Shown: positions 36,774 through 48,922 of the stretch, in pieces | How the letters are laid out: each line of letters opens with the position of its first letter | How positions within the stretch are numbered: the stretch's first letter is position 1 | Assembly: GCA_030340625.1 (NCBI GenBank) | Contig: JAOPHQ010002846.1 | Coordinates: 243,501-307,500, forward strand | Length of the DNA: 64,000 nucleotides | Direction: 5' to 3' | Source: Merluccius polli | Taxonomy: Eukaryota; Chordata; Actinopteri; Gadiformes; Merlucciidae | Notes under the pieces: generated by a model | Databases searched by the model: none | The model's input: the letters and a program-made list of their open reading frames with translations, nothing else | What the model was told of the DNA's origin: nothing | Position numbers and translations under genes: made by a program

Positions 36774-36859
36774 TAATATATGTATATATATATATTATAT
36801 ATATATATATTATATATATTTATTATATTTATATTATATTTATATATTATATATATATA
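36774..36859. repeat. AT-rich (TA)n / TATTATA repeat
   Basis: About 85 nt of TA dinucleotides interrupted by TTATATT motifs. It forms the insertion site of the adjacent MITE. Confidence 0.93.
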
Positions 36860-36926
36860 CACTGGCGTAACGACGTGATGATGGGCCCTGGTGCAAATAA
36901 TATTTTAGGGCCCCCGCGATTGTTGA

Positions 36927-36960
<34 letters not shown>

Positions 36961-36976
36961 GCTGCGTGATTGTTGA

Positions 36977-37019
<43 letters not shown>

Positions 37020-37150
37020 GGGGGGGGGCGTGTTGTGGGGGGGGGGGGGGGGGGGGGGGGGGTGGGGGGGGGGGGTTGTTGATGGGGGTAGCCCCGGCAT
37101 CTGGGCCCCGGTGCAATGCACCGTTTGCACCGTCGATAGTTACGCCAGTG
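36860..37150. mobile_element. MITE with CACTGGCGTAAC ends, filled with poly(G)
   Basis: The exact inverted ends are CACTGGCGTAAC and GTTACGCCAGTG, embedded in TATATATA on both sides. Subterminal GGGCCCTGGTGCAA and TCTGGGCCCCGGTGCA are also related. The interior is dominated by long G runs (36930-36959, 36979-37018 and onward to about 37075) separated by TGCTGCGTGATTGTTGAC, CGTGTTGT and T interruptions, with GATTGTTGACGGGG occurring at least twice. Proline- and glycine-rich open frames here are not genes. Confidence 0.9.
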
Positions 37151-39694
37151 TATATATATATATATATAACACTACTAATTCTATCATGTGACACTATTGC
37201 GTCTTAAGAAACGTCCCTGCCCCAATTTTTCATTTTTCACAGGGGAACTAATTATGGCTGAGCTGAACAGTTGGGGGCTATATAACAGTTAGTGGCAGCA
37301 GACCAGCAGCTAACAACAAGAGAGAGAGAGAGAGAGGAGAGGTCGAACCACCAGGCGGGGGGCCTCTGCAGTAGTTACAATATGACACCAAATAACAGTG
37401 ATGGTGTCCGCAGAAAATATATATATAAAAAAGGATTAATAAACCCCCCGCCCCACCCCCTTTTAAAACTCGACAAGCCCACAACCTAAAGATGTATGGT
37501 TGTGCTGCCAGCAGGCAGCAGCAACATCAAAGACACAAAGAGGCAGAAGAGATGTTTCGGGGACTAAAAAAGTCGATGTTGCGACAGAAAAGGTTCAAGT
37601 AAAGTCAAACGAGGGAAAAAAAAGTTTGTACGCCCTGACAAACTAAACTAGCACAGTATTTTCTTGTTTGTTTTCCAAGAAATTCATCATGACACCTCCA
37701 GGGAATGACAATGCGATAAAAAGAGGCACAAGACATCGGGGGTGGGCTTGTTCTGAAACAACCACCACTACTACTGCAACACTGTCGTATAGGCAGTATA
37801 GTGTAGTAATAGATTATTCCCTTTGTCATTATAAAGTCCACCCACTGCTGTCAAACCGAGATCTTTTTTTATGTTAAGATGCCTATGCTCTGTCCATCTA
37901 CCTTGCCCAGCATGTACTGCATGTATCTCTTGTTCTCTCTTTGTTCAACCGCCTGCTTGGTCTGCATGGTTCTGCGAGATTGCAAATCGGTGGCACCAGG
38001 ACAGAACACCATCAAGTTGTGCCGCCTTCCCCACCTTGGTCTCTCTTGGCACTGCCATCCTCTCATTACATTGTTAGCATGATCTTATCTCATCCATTTT
38101 TATTTGCGGTTATTGTAGTGGTGAATTCATGTCAGTTGACAGCTCCCATGCCCAGGTCTCCTCGCGTCTTGTTGTGGCTTTGTGGTCATAACACCAGTGT
38201 GATTGTGTTGAATTGCACTATAGCAACATTGCTACAGGGATGGAGTAGAGCGGGGCAAAAAAGGAAGGAAATATAACTTACATCCCTATATTTCCTAAGG
38301 GGCCGGCATATAATTCAATCCATTTTCTGCGTTGTTTTGACAAACAATACATCTGTAGGAGCAATTCGATTTAAGATCATGCGGTGTTTTATCAAATTAT
38401 ATTTTAAACCAGGAGGGAGACCGAGAGATTGGGGACCAAACTGACAAAAATATAGACAAAGGAAAACACCCGCTGACATTCTCTGTTGCTTTGGCGAAAG
38501 GAGCATCTGTGAATCCGTCTTCTCGGACACAAAAAAAGTCGATAAATTATATCACACAAATCTGACTGAGACTCTGCTGAGCATGTTTCAAAATAATCTC
38601 AAAGCCGTACCCAGGAAAGCAACACCCAACACCAGGGAAAATCATCTCAAAAGAATTGAACAAGGAACAAAAAACCTGTAACAACAATACGGAGGTGATT
38701 AAGTGTTCCTCGATTACTTGAACAATTAGCAGAGGCAGGATAAGTTAACAAAGAAAAGCTGAACCCAACTGTCACCACTCTTTCAGCTCTCTTAGCACCT
38801 ACCAAAGAACCGTCAGGACAAATTAATGGTTATGCTGCACGTTCAATTCATTGATGTTTCTTTAACCAGAGATTGGATGGATTTGCTGATTAGCAGAACC
38901 CAGAGGAATAACTAATAAGTGAAATTACCTGGCAGAGGCATGGGTGGAGCACATGCTTTCTTCCAAGGACGGAAACTCGACACCGTAAAGAACAGATTGC
39001 GTTTTTGTGCATATTCTGTTTGCGGTAGGCCTGGTCACCTATATGCCTATGTGTACCTACTCATTTGCCTTATAGCTATTCACATTTATCCCAGCATTGA
39101 ACATTCACATTTAGCGCATTCAACGTAACCATTAGCAACAGCATTTGCAGAGCTGCGACTCAGACGTAGAGTTAGCCTATTTCAAGGCCACTGACTTCTC
39201 AGTTATGCCATAGTGCGGATCAAAGGTTTAAGTGTTTCAAATCCAGTCAATGGATATAATTCCTGTGAAATACAGCTGTGCTGTGGAGCATTGGGAGAGA
39301 TTAGATGGAATACGTGAACTAGCCAATCTAGAAACCATTTCTGGGTGAACCATGATTTTTTCTACATTTACATTTAATATTCCTATAATGCATTTTACAC
39401 AACAAACCAAATTGTCTACAAATGATTTACATTCACAACTAAACTATTCTTAATACCACCAAACACAAGGGGGTATACAGAACAACAGAAGTCTTTCCAA
39501 GGCCTTTGCCACATTTTTATGAGCAATGCAAGTTTTGGGAACTTAATCAAAGCCACACTCATAAATTTATTTTTGTGTCAAGAGTATGAAGCAATGTTGC
39601 CTTGCCTCAGGCACATACATGGAATTGGTCAACTTTTGTAGATGTGTTTCCCCTACGATCGTCTCCAGCAGCAGTGCTGAGGTGTGTGTGAGGT

Positions 39695-39910
39695 GCATGG
39701 TGCTGCTGTGTGCGGGTGCAGAGAGGTGTTAGTGTGGTCACTGATTCCAGTAGGACCCAGGTGCATTCCAACACAAATGGTTTCATACAATAATACAACA
39801 ATATAACATAACAATATAATATAACAAGAAATAGCATTCGCAAAAGACATTTTTTTGGCGTTAATGTTAGTGCACCATCCCGTCGTCTGGGTTTCATAAT
39901 AGTGTTTCAT
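39695..39910 (-). repeat. Interspersed repeat B, copy 2
   Basis: Reverse-complement relative of 22131-22330, as described there. It ends in GTG-rich sequence (minus strand CAC-rich) similar to the minisatellite start of copy 1. Confidence 0.75.
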
Positions 39911-42064
39911 CCGTTGCTACACAATCAAATATGTAGGCTACTTTCTATTATTAGGTCACTTGTCGTGACTTTTTCTCTTGATGCTTCCTACAGTTAGTCT
40001 CAAGCCATTCATGAGCTAATGCCACCTACAGTATCATCATGCATTTTTTATTCTTCTATAGCAGAACACGATTCAGAACACGACTGTCAGTTTTTTCTCA
40101 CAATATGTCTCCAATGACAATAAGTGCAGTGGGGGGCACCTATGATCTATGTTTTTAAATTAAACAGCTAGCAGGCGCCCAACATCATTTCTAATAATTA
40201 AAAAAAAGTCATGGTGGCGCTGCGCCACTGCTGGGTGCATGTAGGGGAAACACAGATAGATTTGATCAGAGCTCATTAAACAAAAAGGGAAAAAGACCAA
40301 TGTGTATGGGTAAAAAAAAAAACGAGGAGTGCAATAGGATCCAATATTCCTCAATTTTTAATTAGAAGCTGATTAACTAACTCACTGGATCGAAAGAAAA
40401 ATGAATAACTGTGGGTTACCAGTACAATCAGTAATCATTATTCTTTGTTTCCCCAAATACAACAAGACATCAAATCTCCAGTGATGTTAACTCTTCACGG
40501 AGTAATAGAAATGCTTTTGTTTGTCGACTTCAGGTGAACCCACTGTGGCCCACTGTGCTGTGCAGTATTGCAATCCTGTTTTTCACTGTGGAAATGAGCA
40601 TATAGAGACACAAGGCAGACGCCAATAGCAATGAATTCAGAGATATACTAGATCCATACATCCCCCCCCCCCCCTCGTGCCCCGTGATAAACATCAGATC
40701 TCCAATCCCTTGAATGGAAAAGGAATTTACATTGGCGCAAGGCTGAGTGAGGCGCCGAATTTCAAGTCGGTCACTGATTGCCTGGCTAGATGCAGCCTTG
40801 CCATCCCCACCTGAACACACTACATCAGCCCCCCCGCCCCCCCCCCGAAGGTGTCTGTCAGATAGTGGGCCCCCCTGACCCACCCAGGCACCACCCCCCA
40901 TCTGATTAGTGTGTCACATCTCTGGCGTAGCGGGGCGAGGGAGAAGCGAAACGGGGATGATATACTTCCATTTGTCTGACTCATTGTCTGTTTCCCTCCA
41001 TCTGTCTTTCTCCAGTGCGTCGCCGGCCGCCATCGCTTCGCTCCCACAGTCTCTCACTTCCTCTCACTCCCTCTCTCTCATCCCCTCCGTTTTCGTGGCT
41101 GTGCCCATGTTAAGTTATTTCCATCACTAGGCCCATGTTGGGCCCAGAGTAACGCGCCCCCCCTCCCTCAGGGGAGTTGGGGGCGGACAGCACAAGCAGA
41201 GGTGCTTGTAGCTTGTCTCTTATGTTGACTTGTAAATCGCAACTTAAGTGTTGTTCCTTTCCTCCTTTCTTTCTCCTGGTTGTTAGATCCGGGTCTAAAA
41301 ATAATGCCCGTGTTCTCCACCTGTCTGGCTTAGTCAGACAAAGAAGAAGAGGAGGAAGATGAAGTAAAACAAAAAAGCCATCAGGGAGTGATTAATACTT
41401 ATTTTGCAGAGGCATGCTCTGAGTCATTACATCATGCGCCCCCACCCCCCCCACCCTGGTCAGACATTGGTTTTAATAACTGCAGTATGAGAGGTCAAAT
41501 TGTCCAATCAATTAAATCTGTCCCTCGTTCTTTTTCTCAGAAATAAGGTACAGGATGGGGTGCTGATTTGCCCAGAACCACAAATGGTGAATGTTAATGT
41601 TGAGAGCACTGTGAGACGCCATGTAGGTTGATTTTGCGATGCTGTCTTCCCCCGAGTGACTCTGTAGATGGCCGACAAAACACACAATTACGTGTATTTG
41701 TCCATTTGTATTCATTTGTACCGTGTCAACTCAGAGCTCTGTACTTGGTGCACCGCGTACAGATGATTCATGATAAGGCTCTCTCAACTTTAATTTTTGC
41801 TTATATTTTGATTAAAGCCTAACTAGAAGTGAATCACTTTCTATTTACCCATCTTGGGTTTGTTAAATGTTGATAAATCTTACAGACATGGCAAATTAGA
41901 TCGAATTTGAGATGATGTATAGCATATTACCAATGCTACAGAAGTATCATTACATGTTCCCAAAGCTTCCCCCTCGGATCAGACACACTACTAAATCTTA
42001 CAGGCCAATGTAAAACATATCGGTTGCAAAGTTACATTTCATGGCAAAGGCAAGTGATAATTAA

Positions 42065-42928
42065 AGGCCGTGGTGCAGGTTAAACACCACTGTCGATTAA
42101 TGGGTATATAAAGCACTCAAGATATGTATATAAAGTTAGAAATGTCTCCAAAATGGTGTTAAAGTCTAGTTCAGTCAGGACCACTTTTGTCAAAATAATC
42201 TTTATTCTAAAGCAGAATTACATGCAGAATTACATTTTGCAGAATATTACATTTGGCGGTATGGCTCTGTTCTGGGAACTCCTTGCCCTTCCACGTGCCT
42301 ACGTGGAAAGCCTTAAGGCAGGGGGAGCACTCCTCCCTGCCCTTCCATGTGCCTACATGGAAAGGTTTAAGACAAGGAGAGCGGCAGCAGAGACCCCCCG
42401 GGGTACAGAACAGAGCAAGCATCAATGACAATCAGAAAATGACATTGATTAATTAGATACAACATAAAGGAGGAGCTGGGGTGGAGGTGGTTTGCAAAGC
42501 TAGCAGAGGAAGCAGCGAAGATAGGCAGGCTGAAGCAGCTTTAAATAAGGCGCCAAGAATGATGTTTGCCAACGGGTGTTTGAGGGGGAGTCAGCTGAGC
42601 TGTCAGGTGTGTATGGTATCCAATGGGAAGCTAGGGAAATCAGCTGATGTACGTCTATAATGATACTACGTATTTGAAGCGCTCTGCATGCGTAACGTAA
42701 CCTAACACGGCAATATGACTACTGTGATATCTGTACTGAGCCGAGCCTGACTTTGTGGCCTGCCTGAACTAACGCTATGCTCAATTTTTTGTAGTTTTTG
42801 GTAGTAACGGTTCTTTTTAACGCAATTTGACGATGGCGTCATGTGAGGGAGACGTGGTGGAAGGTAGCCTCAGCCTTGTACTAGAACTATGGCGTCTTCG
42901 TTAGAAACTTAAACCTGCACCACGGCCT
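42065..42928. mobile_element. TTAA-flanked non-autonomous DNA transposon
   Basis: The ends are AGGCCGTGGTGCAGGTT (42065-42081) and its exact inverse AACCTGCACCACGGCCT (42912-42928). Both are bordered by TTAA (42061-42064 and 42929-42932). No transposase frame is present. It contains a roughly 54-bp tandem duplication (42282-42390) with a TTCCACGT-GCCT-ACGTGGAA hairpin. A third copy of the right end at 44022-44038, also followed by TTAA, suggests a nested or composite 42065-44038 element. Confidence 0.88.
42282..42390 (+). repeat. About 54-bp tandem duplication with hairpin core
   Basis: Two head-to-tail copies of TGCCCTTCCACGTGCCTACG-type sequence followed by GGAAAG..TTAAG.CA.GG.GAG. The core TTCCACGTGCCTACGTGGAA (42289-42308) is a perfect 8-bp inverted repeat with a 4-nt loop. 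Confidence 0.85.
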
Positions 42929-44021
42929 TTAACTTAAACCCTATCAAAATACATCTACTATTGAAATTATTTTAATACACCACCACAGTAGCACTATGCT
43001 GCTATATATGTAATTTTCAGTTTTGATGTCGGGACGTCCCTGGCGGGCGGACATAATTGTTTAACACATTGAACGTGGGGTAACTCTCCCCCCCCCCCCT
43101 GGGCCGGCTACTAAACATTGGCGAAACAAACCTATTTTAGTCTCAATAACAACATGCAACGGCGAAGGCTTTATTTCTTATTTCTCTTCAATTGTGGCAA
43201 GACCCACAATGTTGGTGAAGTGTCCTGGTGAGTTGCTAGCTACCATTTAGAAACACAGCAACGAGCGCTGGACCTAGTCTATGAACAGCAGTGCCACCCG
43301 TCCCTTGAAAAACGGAATCGTCCCGTATTTAGAAACAAAAGCACCCGTCCCGTATTGAGCTGAAAAGGGACGCACTTTGTGCGAGTCCAAAATTACTGAG
43401 AGTCAAAAAATAGTCAGTAAAATGCCAATGGAAAATGAATAGCAGGGCAGCGCTTTATATGGACATGTACGGTAAAGTTGTTCCCGGGCCCTGTCCTGTT
43501 CTGTGACCAATGAGCTGACAGCATATTCACACACGAGTATGACGATACAGAATACGCTCATCCCATTGGTCGAGGTACTGTCGCTCACGGAGAAGATAGC
43601 GGAAGACAACAAAGCAGCACGGGTGACGCTGACAGTGACACAGACGCCGGCACCGCTTTACGGGGCGGGACACCTTTGAGCAGCAATGCGATTAGTACAT
43701 CAACTACTGCAAATACTGTTGATAGAGAAATACTATATGTATTTATCTATTTATCTGTATAATCTGCTGAACAATTTCTTACTAGTCTCTCTCTACTCGT
43801 CTCTCTCTATGGTCTCAAGGCGGGCTTTGGTCTGTCGTCTCCCCGACGTGACGTCATGCAATGCATTGTGGGGGAAATGAGAATCAACCCCAAACTGCTA
43901 AAATAGTAGCTACTTTTTCGTATTATATTACTTTTTGTGATACCCAACAACATCAAATACAATGAATAACAGTTTAAATGTTTATTACCAACAAGCAAAT
44001 GCGCAAATTCGTTATAAAATT

Positions 44022-44042
44022 AAACCTGCACCACGGCCTTTA
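44022..44042. mobile_element. Second right end of the AGGCCGTGG transposon family
   Basis: AACCTGCACCACGGCCT followed by TTAA is identical to the right end at 42912-42932. The preceding TTCGTTATAAAATTAAACC also resembles the preceding sequence of that end. No separate left end was found between 42933 and 44021, so this may be the true right end of a longer, 1.97-kb element. Confidence 0.8.
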
Positions 44043-46865
44043 AGGTCACAAGCCACATATACAGGCTAACTAAAGCTACATACATCTATGTGACCGGACA
44101 CAATTGAACAAAAACATTAAATCAAATCCAACTTCTTTCTAAATAATGGAAGTAGAAGAGAAGGCTTTAATAAGAGGTAGATTATGATTTCATCGTCCAT
44201 GCATTTTCTTTTTTTTGTTAAGATTACCTCAAAGAGTATTTGTAACCAATTCTTAAAGTTCTGAAACTCAACAAGCTACATTGAAAACAGCATTACTATC
44301 ATAAACCCAACATTCAATTAGGATATTTGTACAGTAGTTGATCAGTGCAAAGATCAGAAATAAGGATGTAATATATGAAGTAATGAAGACGTAACTTCTT
44401 TCGGGAATACTTGACTTTGTAACCGAAACTGTCCTGCCGCCCACCACCTCGCTACATCGTTTTAGCACAATAATAATGAGATCTGCTACCAACCATTTCC
44501 AAGCATGAAATGGACTTGGGATGATAAAATAAGCACAGCTTTTAAGAAGCGACATTGATAGGGGTGTGGGGGCTTCAGAGAGCAAAGAGAATACAGAGAT
44601 CAATAGGGAGACACACTAATCAGGTCCATCACAACTGAGTCGATACTTTGTGTAAAAAAATAATTGTGGCTTTTGTCGTGTTCCCGTCTGAATTCCTGTC
44701 GTAATTCATTAAAGGGATTAATAAATTGAAGGCCCCTTTAATCTCGATCAAGGTTTCTATTTATAATTAGCATGGCAGAGACCTGCATAAGAGTCAGATG
44801 TTCACCTTTCTACTTATTCCTGCAAAAATGTCTAGTCTACAACACATGAAAAACAAAACAAAAACAAAAAAGCCTGATTTCATTAAGAAGAGAAACGGCT
44901 CTTTGAAGTTGCAGGAAGATCTGTGCTATTTCTTGCTAAATGTCATAAAAAAAGAAAGATAGCTGTGAACGACGGTTTGAACTCCAAAGCAATTTGAGTT
45001 TTGGAGGGGATCTATTGTGTAAGAGCAGCATTATGGGCCGTCGCCGCTGTGACGATTCTGTCACAGAACTATCCTTTTCTGGCTCAACGCAACACTAGTC
45101 TAGTATGGTGATTCAATTCTCGACTGCAAGCAAAAGTGTGAAAAAAAAAAAAAATTGAACCAACAATGTTTGCAGTTTAGTCATTGGATCGAGCCAAAAC
45201 TAAAAAAACTCAAATTGAGACATTGAGCCTGAATACCTTCCCTCTCAGCAAATACTGGTCTTGCTATTCATTCTCTTCATTGAGAAAGAATAAGTCCATG
45301 AGAATCATGTCATCCCAGATACATTTTTACTTCAGCTGCTTAGTATGCAAATTGTTAAGCAGATACCAAACATTGCTTACTCAGCCACAAGCGATGGTTA
45401 AAGACTAAATTAGACTTAACTCACTGGCAATCTTCTATGGGAAATGTGACTAATCTAAGAATTAAATTCTGTATACTATGGTAATTTATTTTGTGAAAAA
45501 AAAAGACTTTCACAATCTTGAACTCAAAAAAGGACATTCTCTTTGATTGTCCTTTTTACTGTAATCATCGTTGAAAGCATACGTCATATTGCATAAAACA
45601 ACGCAGTATCAATGGGTGACTTTGCCCTTTGAATACATTCCCTTCGTCTGTCACGTGTCTGTCTACTGTAGAGGTGAAGGACTTTTACACTGAAGGATTA
45701 TACCAAACAGGAGGTTAGGAGATTGGATGAGGAAGGGGATGAGAGAGAGCTTTCCTATGTCCTCTTCTTAGGTTTTATGCATTTGCTTTAATTGTGTACT
45801 TCAAAGTACCCCGAATGTGTATCTGTGTTTATTGACCCCAACCACCTAAAATGATCTGGTTCATCTCAAGAGGGTCACTCTTAAATGCACTTTTCAAAGA
45901 ATGAAAACTGTTCCACTATCAGACTAAGCAGACATCTTCCTTTAATGATGCGTGAAGAGCATTTCTACAATTATTATCACCATTTTGGAGCCATTTTATC
46001 CTCTTGCCAAGATTCAGTGGACCATGGCGAGCAGCGCGATGCATGCTGCAACGCATGCAATTTATTGATGGTTGCATTTTTGGCCGTGGCTTTTCATTGG
46101 GTTGAGCTGTCGGCTGTGGTTGCCACTGGCTGTCAACTCCACAGCATTATTTTTCGACTTTATGGGAAAAAAACAACAATGACTTATTCATAATAAGTAT
46201 CTATTCTATTGTTTGTTTTACCACAAATTAATTTCCATGCAAAACTGTACTTCAATGGACGTACCATGTGTAGGCCCTATATTGAATGATATAGGCCAGT
46301 AATTAGTGTACAGTGCAAAATGTTTTGAAATAATGTACAAAAAATATACATTTGCACCCTAGTCTTCATACACCATGAATTTCTAGCATAGAAGAATTCA
46401 ACAGTTAAAGGTGTTTAGAGGTGTGTCTAATTTAGTAGCATCTAGCAGAACGGACTTGGAAGAAATGGAATATAATATTCATAAGTATGTTTTAATTTAT
46501 GTATAATCCCATGACATTAAGAATTGGGTAAAACTTTATAATAACTAAACACTTTGGAGCATTTACAATGTATAAGTTAATAGTGAATTCATATTCAATA
46601 CATTATTAAATCATTACTAACCTATTAACTAACACTATGTTAAGCATTGATAAACACTGTTACAAATGGTTTATTTTATATTAATAGGGTAATTTTTAAG
46701 GTGTTTGATAACTGCATTGTCATACTTTATAGACAACTTGTAAACACTTACTAATGATGCAACTAATGCTTACTAAAGCTAGTTGTAAAGCATTTACTAA
46801 TTGTTAGTTAAGACTTTTGCGTGACCTAATCTAAGGTGAGAACTATCTATGCCTTATTAAACATA

Positions 46866-46929
46866 AGTTATCCATAAAGGGTGAAGAAGCTACCTTGAAT
46901 GGTAGCTTCTTCACCCTTTATGGATAACT
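46866..46929. repeat. Perfect 29-bp hairpin
   Basis: Arms 46866-46894 and 46901-46929 are exact inverses around TTGAAT. The right arm begins GGTAGCTTCTTCACCC. It results from an inverted duplication of a segment present once in the other arm at about 47724-47752. Confidence 0.96.
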
Positions 46930-47331
46930 ATGGAGAACCTCACATCCTCAAGAGGAAACAGACACAACACAAGGTAGTTCAGAAAATACAATGTTTATTG
47001 AACAGGTACAAAAAAACACCCATACTGGGTAGTTTCATTAAACAGATTATGGCAAAAAATATTTGTAACTGATCTCGTAACCCACCGGCTATCTGTCTGA
47101 CGGCGATCTAGCCTCTGGCAGGTTATAGTGTAGCCAGCGGATATCCGGATAACGACTTCCTGTTCTGTCATTACAGTCCAATTAGCAACTTGAGACACGA
47201 GAATACAAGACAAGACAATACAAGACCGTCAATGCCTTCTCAAGACAGGAAAGTCTGGAAATAACCCGGTCGAAAACCTCGTCTTTCAACTCCAACTTCA
47301 TTCTCACGTCTTAAGTTGCTAATCGGACTGT

Positions 47332-47460
47332 TACGAATAAATAACAGCACATGTATCAACAGGCTGTAATATCTTCACATAGCCACTAGGGAACAGGAAC
47401 AAATATATAAGCTGTATTAACCGTACCTGGCCACCAGATGGCAGCATACATAATATACCT
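47332..47460. mobile_element. 129-bp insertion with 7-bp target duplication
   Basis: The sequence GGACTGT occurs at 47325-47331 and 47461-47467, flanking 129 bp that are absent from the corresponding place in copy 1 (about 20370) and in the opposite arm (47178). The insert carries TGGCCACCAGATGGCAGC (47428-47445), which resembles a CTCF binding core. The insert class is unknown. Confidence 0.8.
47428..47447 (+). promoter_or_regulatory. CTCF-like motif
   Basis: TGGCCACCAGATGGCAGCAT fits the general CTCF core CCA(C/G)(C/T)AG(G/A)(G/T)GGC(A/G)(C/G)C by eye. It lies within the small 129-bp insertion. No score was computed and binding is not shown. Confidence 0.4.
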
Positions 47461-48782
47461 GGACTGTAATGACCAACGCACGGAAGAGGAAGTCGTTATC
47501 CGGATATCCACTGGCTACACTATAACCTGCCAGAGGCTAACATCGTCGTCAGACAGATAGCCGATGGGTTCCCAGATTAGTTCGAAATATTTTTTTTTGC
47601 CAGAATCTGTTTAATGAAACTGCCCAGTAATGGGTGTTTTTTGTACTTGTTCAATAAACATTGTATTTTCTGAACTACCTTGCATTGTGTCTGTTTCCTC
47701 TTGAGGATGTGAGGTTCTTGAATGGTAGCTTCTTCACCCTTTATGGATAACTTATGTTTAATAAGGCATAGACAGTTCTCACTTTAGATTTGGTCAGGCA
47801 AAAGTCTTAACTAACAATTAGTAAATGCTTTACAACTAGCTTTAGTAAGCATTAGTTGCATCATTAATAAGTGTTTATAAAATAGTTGTTAGCATATCCG
47901 TTAAGCATTTATGCAACTTAAGCAACTATTTACTAATGCTTTCTAAATGATCTCATGTACCATTAACAACTTCTTTACCACTGGTTTGTAACTACTAAAA
48001 TACTTCATTTAGGTATGGTAAACAAGTCGTTATCAAACACCTCAAAAATGGCCCTATTAATACAAAACAAATAATTTATAACAGTATATATAAACACTGA
48101 ACATAGTGTTTATTAGTAGGTTAGTAATGATTTAATAAGTATTATTCGTGTTTTACTAATGAGGAATTAACTATTATAAATTAACCTACTAACCAGAAAC
48201 AAATGAGTTGTAACAGTGTGTATCAACGCTAGTTAGTAGGTGAGTAATGACTTAAGACCCGTTAGGGGTCCTATAAGTCCGACGCCCAAGAGCGTCAGCA
48301 TCCTTTTGTCCGCGCTGATGGGCCATTAACGCTGTTTCTACCGTCTCATGCGGTGATGCTCCCGGTTGAAAAGAAACACAACAACAACCCTGCTATCGGT
48401 TCTCAATCTCAAATGATGGCGCAGACTATTACATTATCACATTTTGTCTAACGAAATAACGACAACAAGTCCCCCAGCCTTTGTATTTGTCTCCTCATCC
48501 CTCTCGTGCGCAGTGCGTCTTTCATTCCAACAGTCAACATGATCGCGCACATCCACACCAGCTTATAGAAATAATACAATTAAAAACACCAGTATTTTTG
48601 TTCAAACAAATCGCTTTACATAAATAACATTTCTAATCACAAACGCTACCTGTCTTGTAAGTTATGCCCTATAGTTTTACAGACCAAATAACTAAATACA
48701 ATTTACAAATCTATCAAGGAACCTCATCACTTGACACTTGGATACCCAATGCTGTTGTAGCCGATGATATTATTTTGGAGGC

Positions 48783-48827
48783 CACTCACCACTAGATTGC
48801 ACTAAATCCTACACACTGCACCTTTAA
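48783..48827. mobile_element. Right end of a TTAA-type repeat
   Basis: CACTCACCACTAGATTGCAC, then AAATCCTACACACTGCACC followed by TTAA is the inverse of a repeat start (AGGTGCAGTGTGTAGGATTT) that I recall as common in teleosts. The matching left end was not found, so the element limits are unknown. Confidence 0.6.
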
Positions 48828-48896
48828 TACAGCTATAGACTATCCACACTATACAGCTCACATGTTTAATTGTTCAAATCAATGCAAGATAGCAGT

Positions 48897-48922
48897 GTAT
48901 GTATGTATGTATGTATGTATGT
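48897..48922. repeat. (TATG)n microsatellite
   Basis: About six uninterrupted TATG units. Confidence 0.93.

Larger units (their letters stand above)
46527..48245. mobile_element. Large fold-back DNA element, copy 2
   Basis: The left part (46527-47191) is an inverted copy of the right part (47310 to about 48240), with a spacer of about 118 bp. Matching blocks include AACTACCTTG.GTTGTGTCTG, GAGGATGTGAGGTT, CTTCACCCTTTATGGATAAC, GTTCAATAAACATTGTATTT and CACTATAACCTGCCAGAGGC. The outer left end is GGTAAAACTTTATAATAACT. The left arm has an extra perfect 29-bp inverted duplication (46866-46894 against 46901-46929). The right arm is interrupted by a 129-bp insertion (47332-47460). The long arms and lack of a transposase indicate a non-autonomous fold-back transposon. 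Confidence 0.88.

Noticed and set aside
36840..37194. Proline- or glycine-rich open frames
   Set aside because: Products of poly(G)/poly(C) runs inside a MITE.
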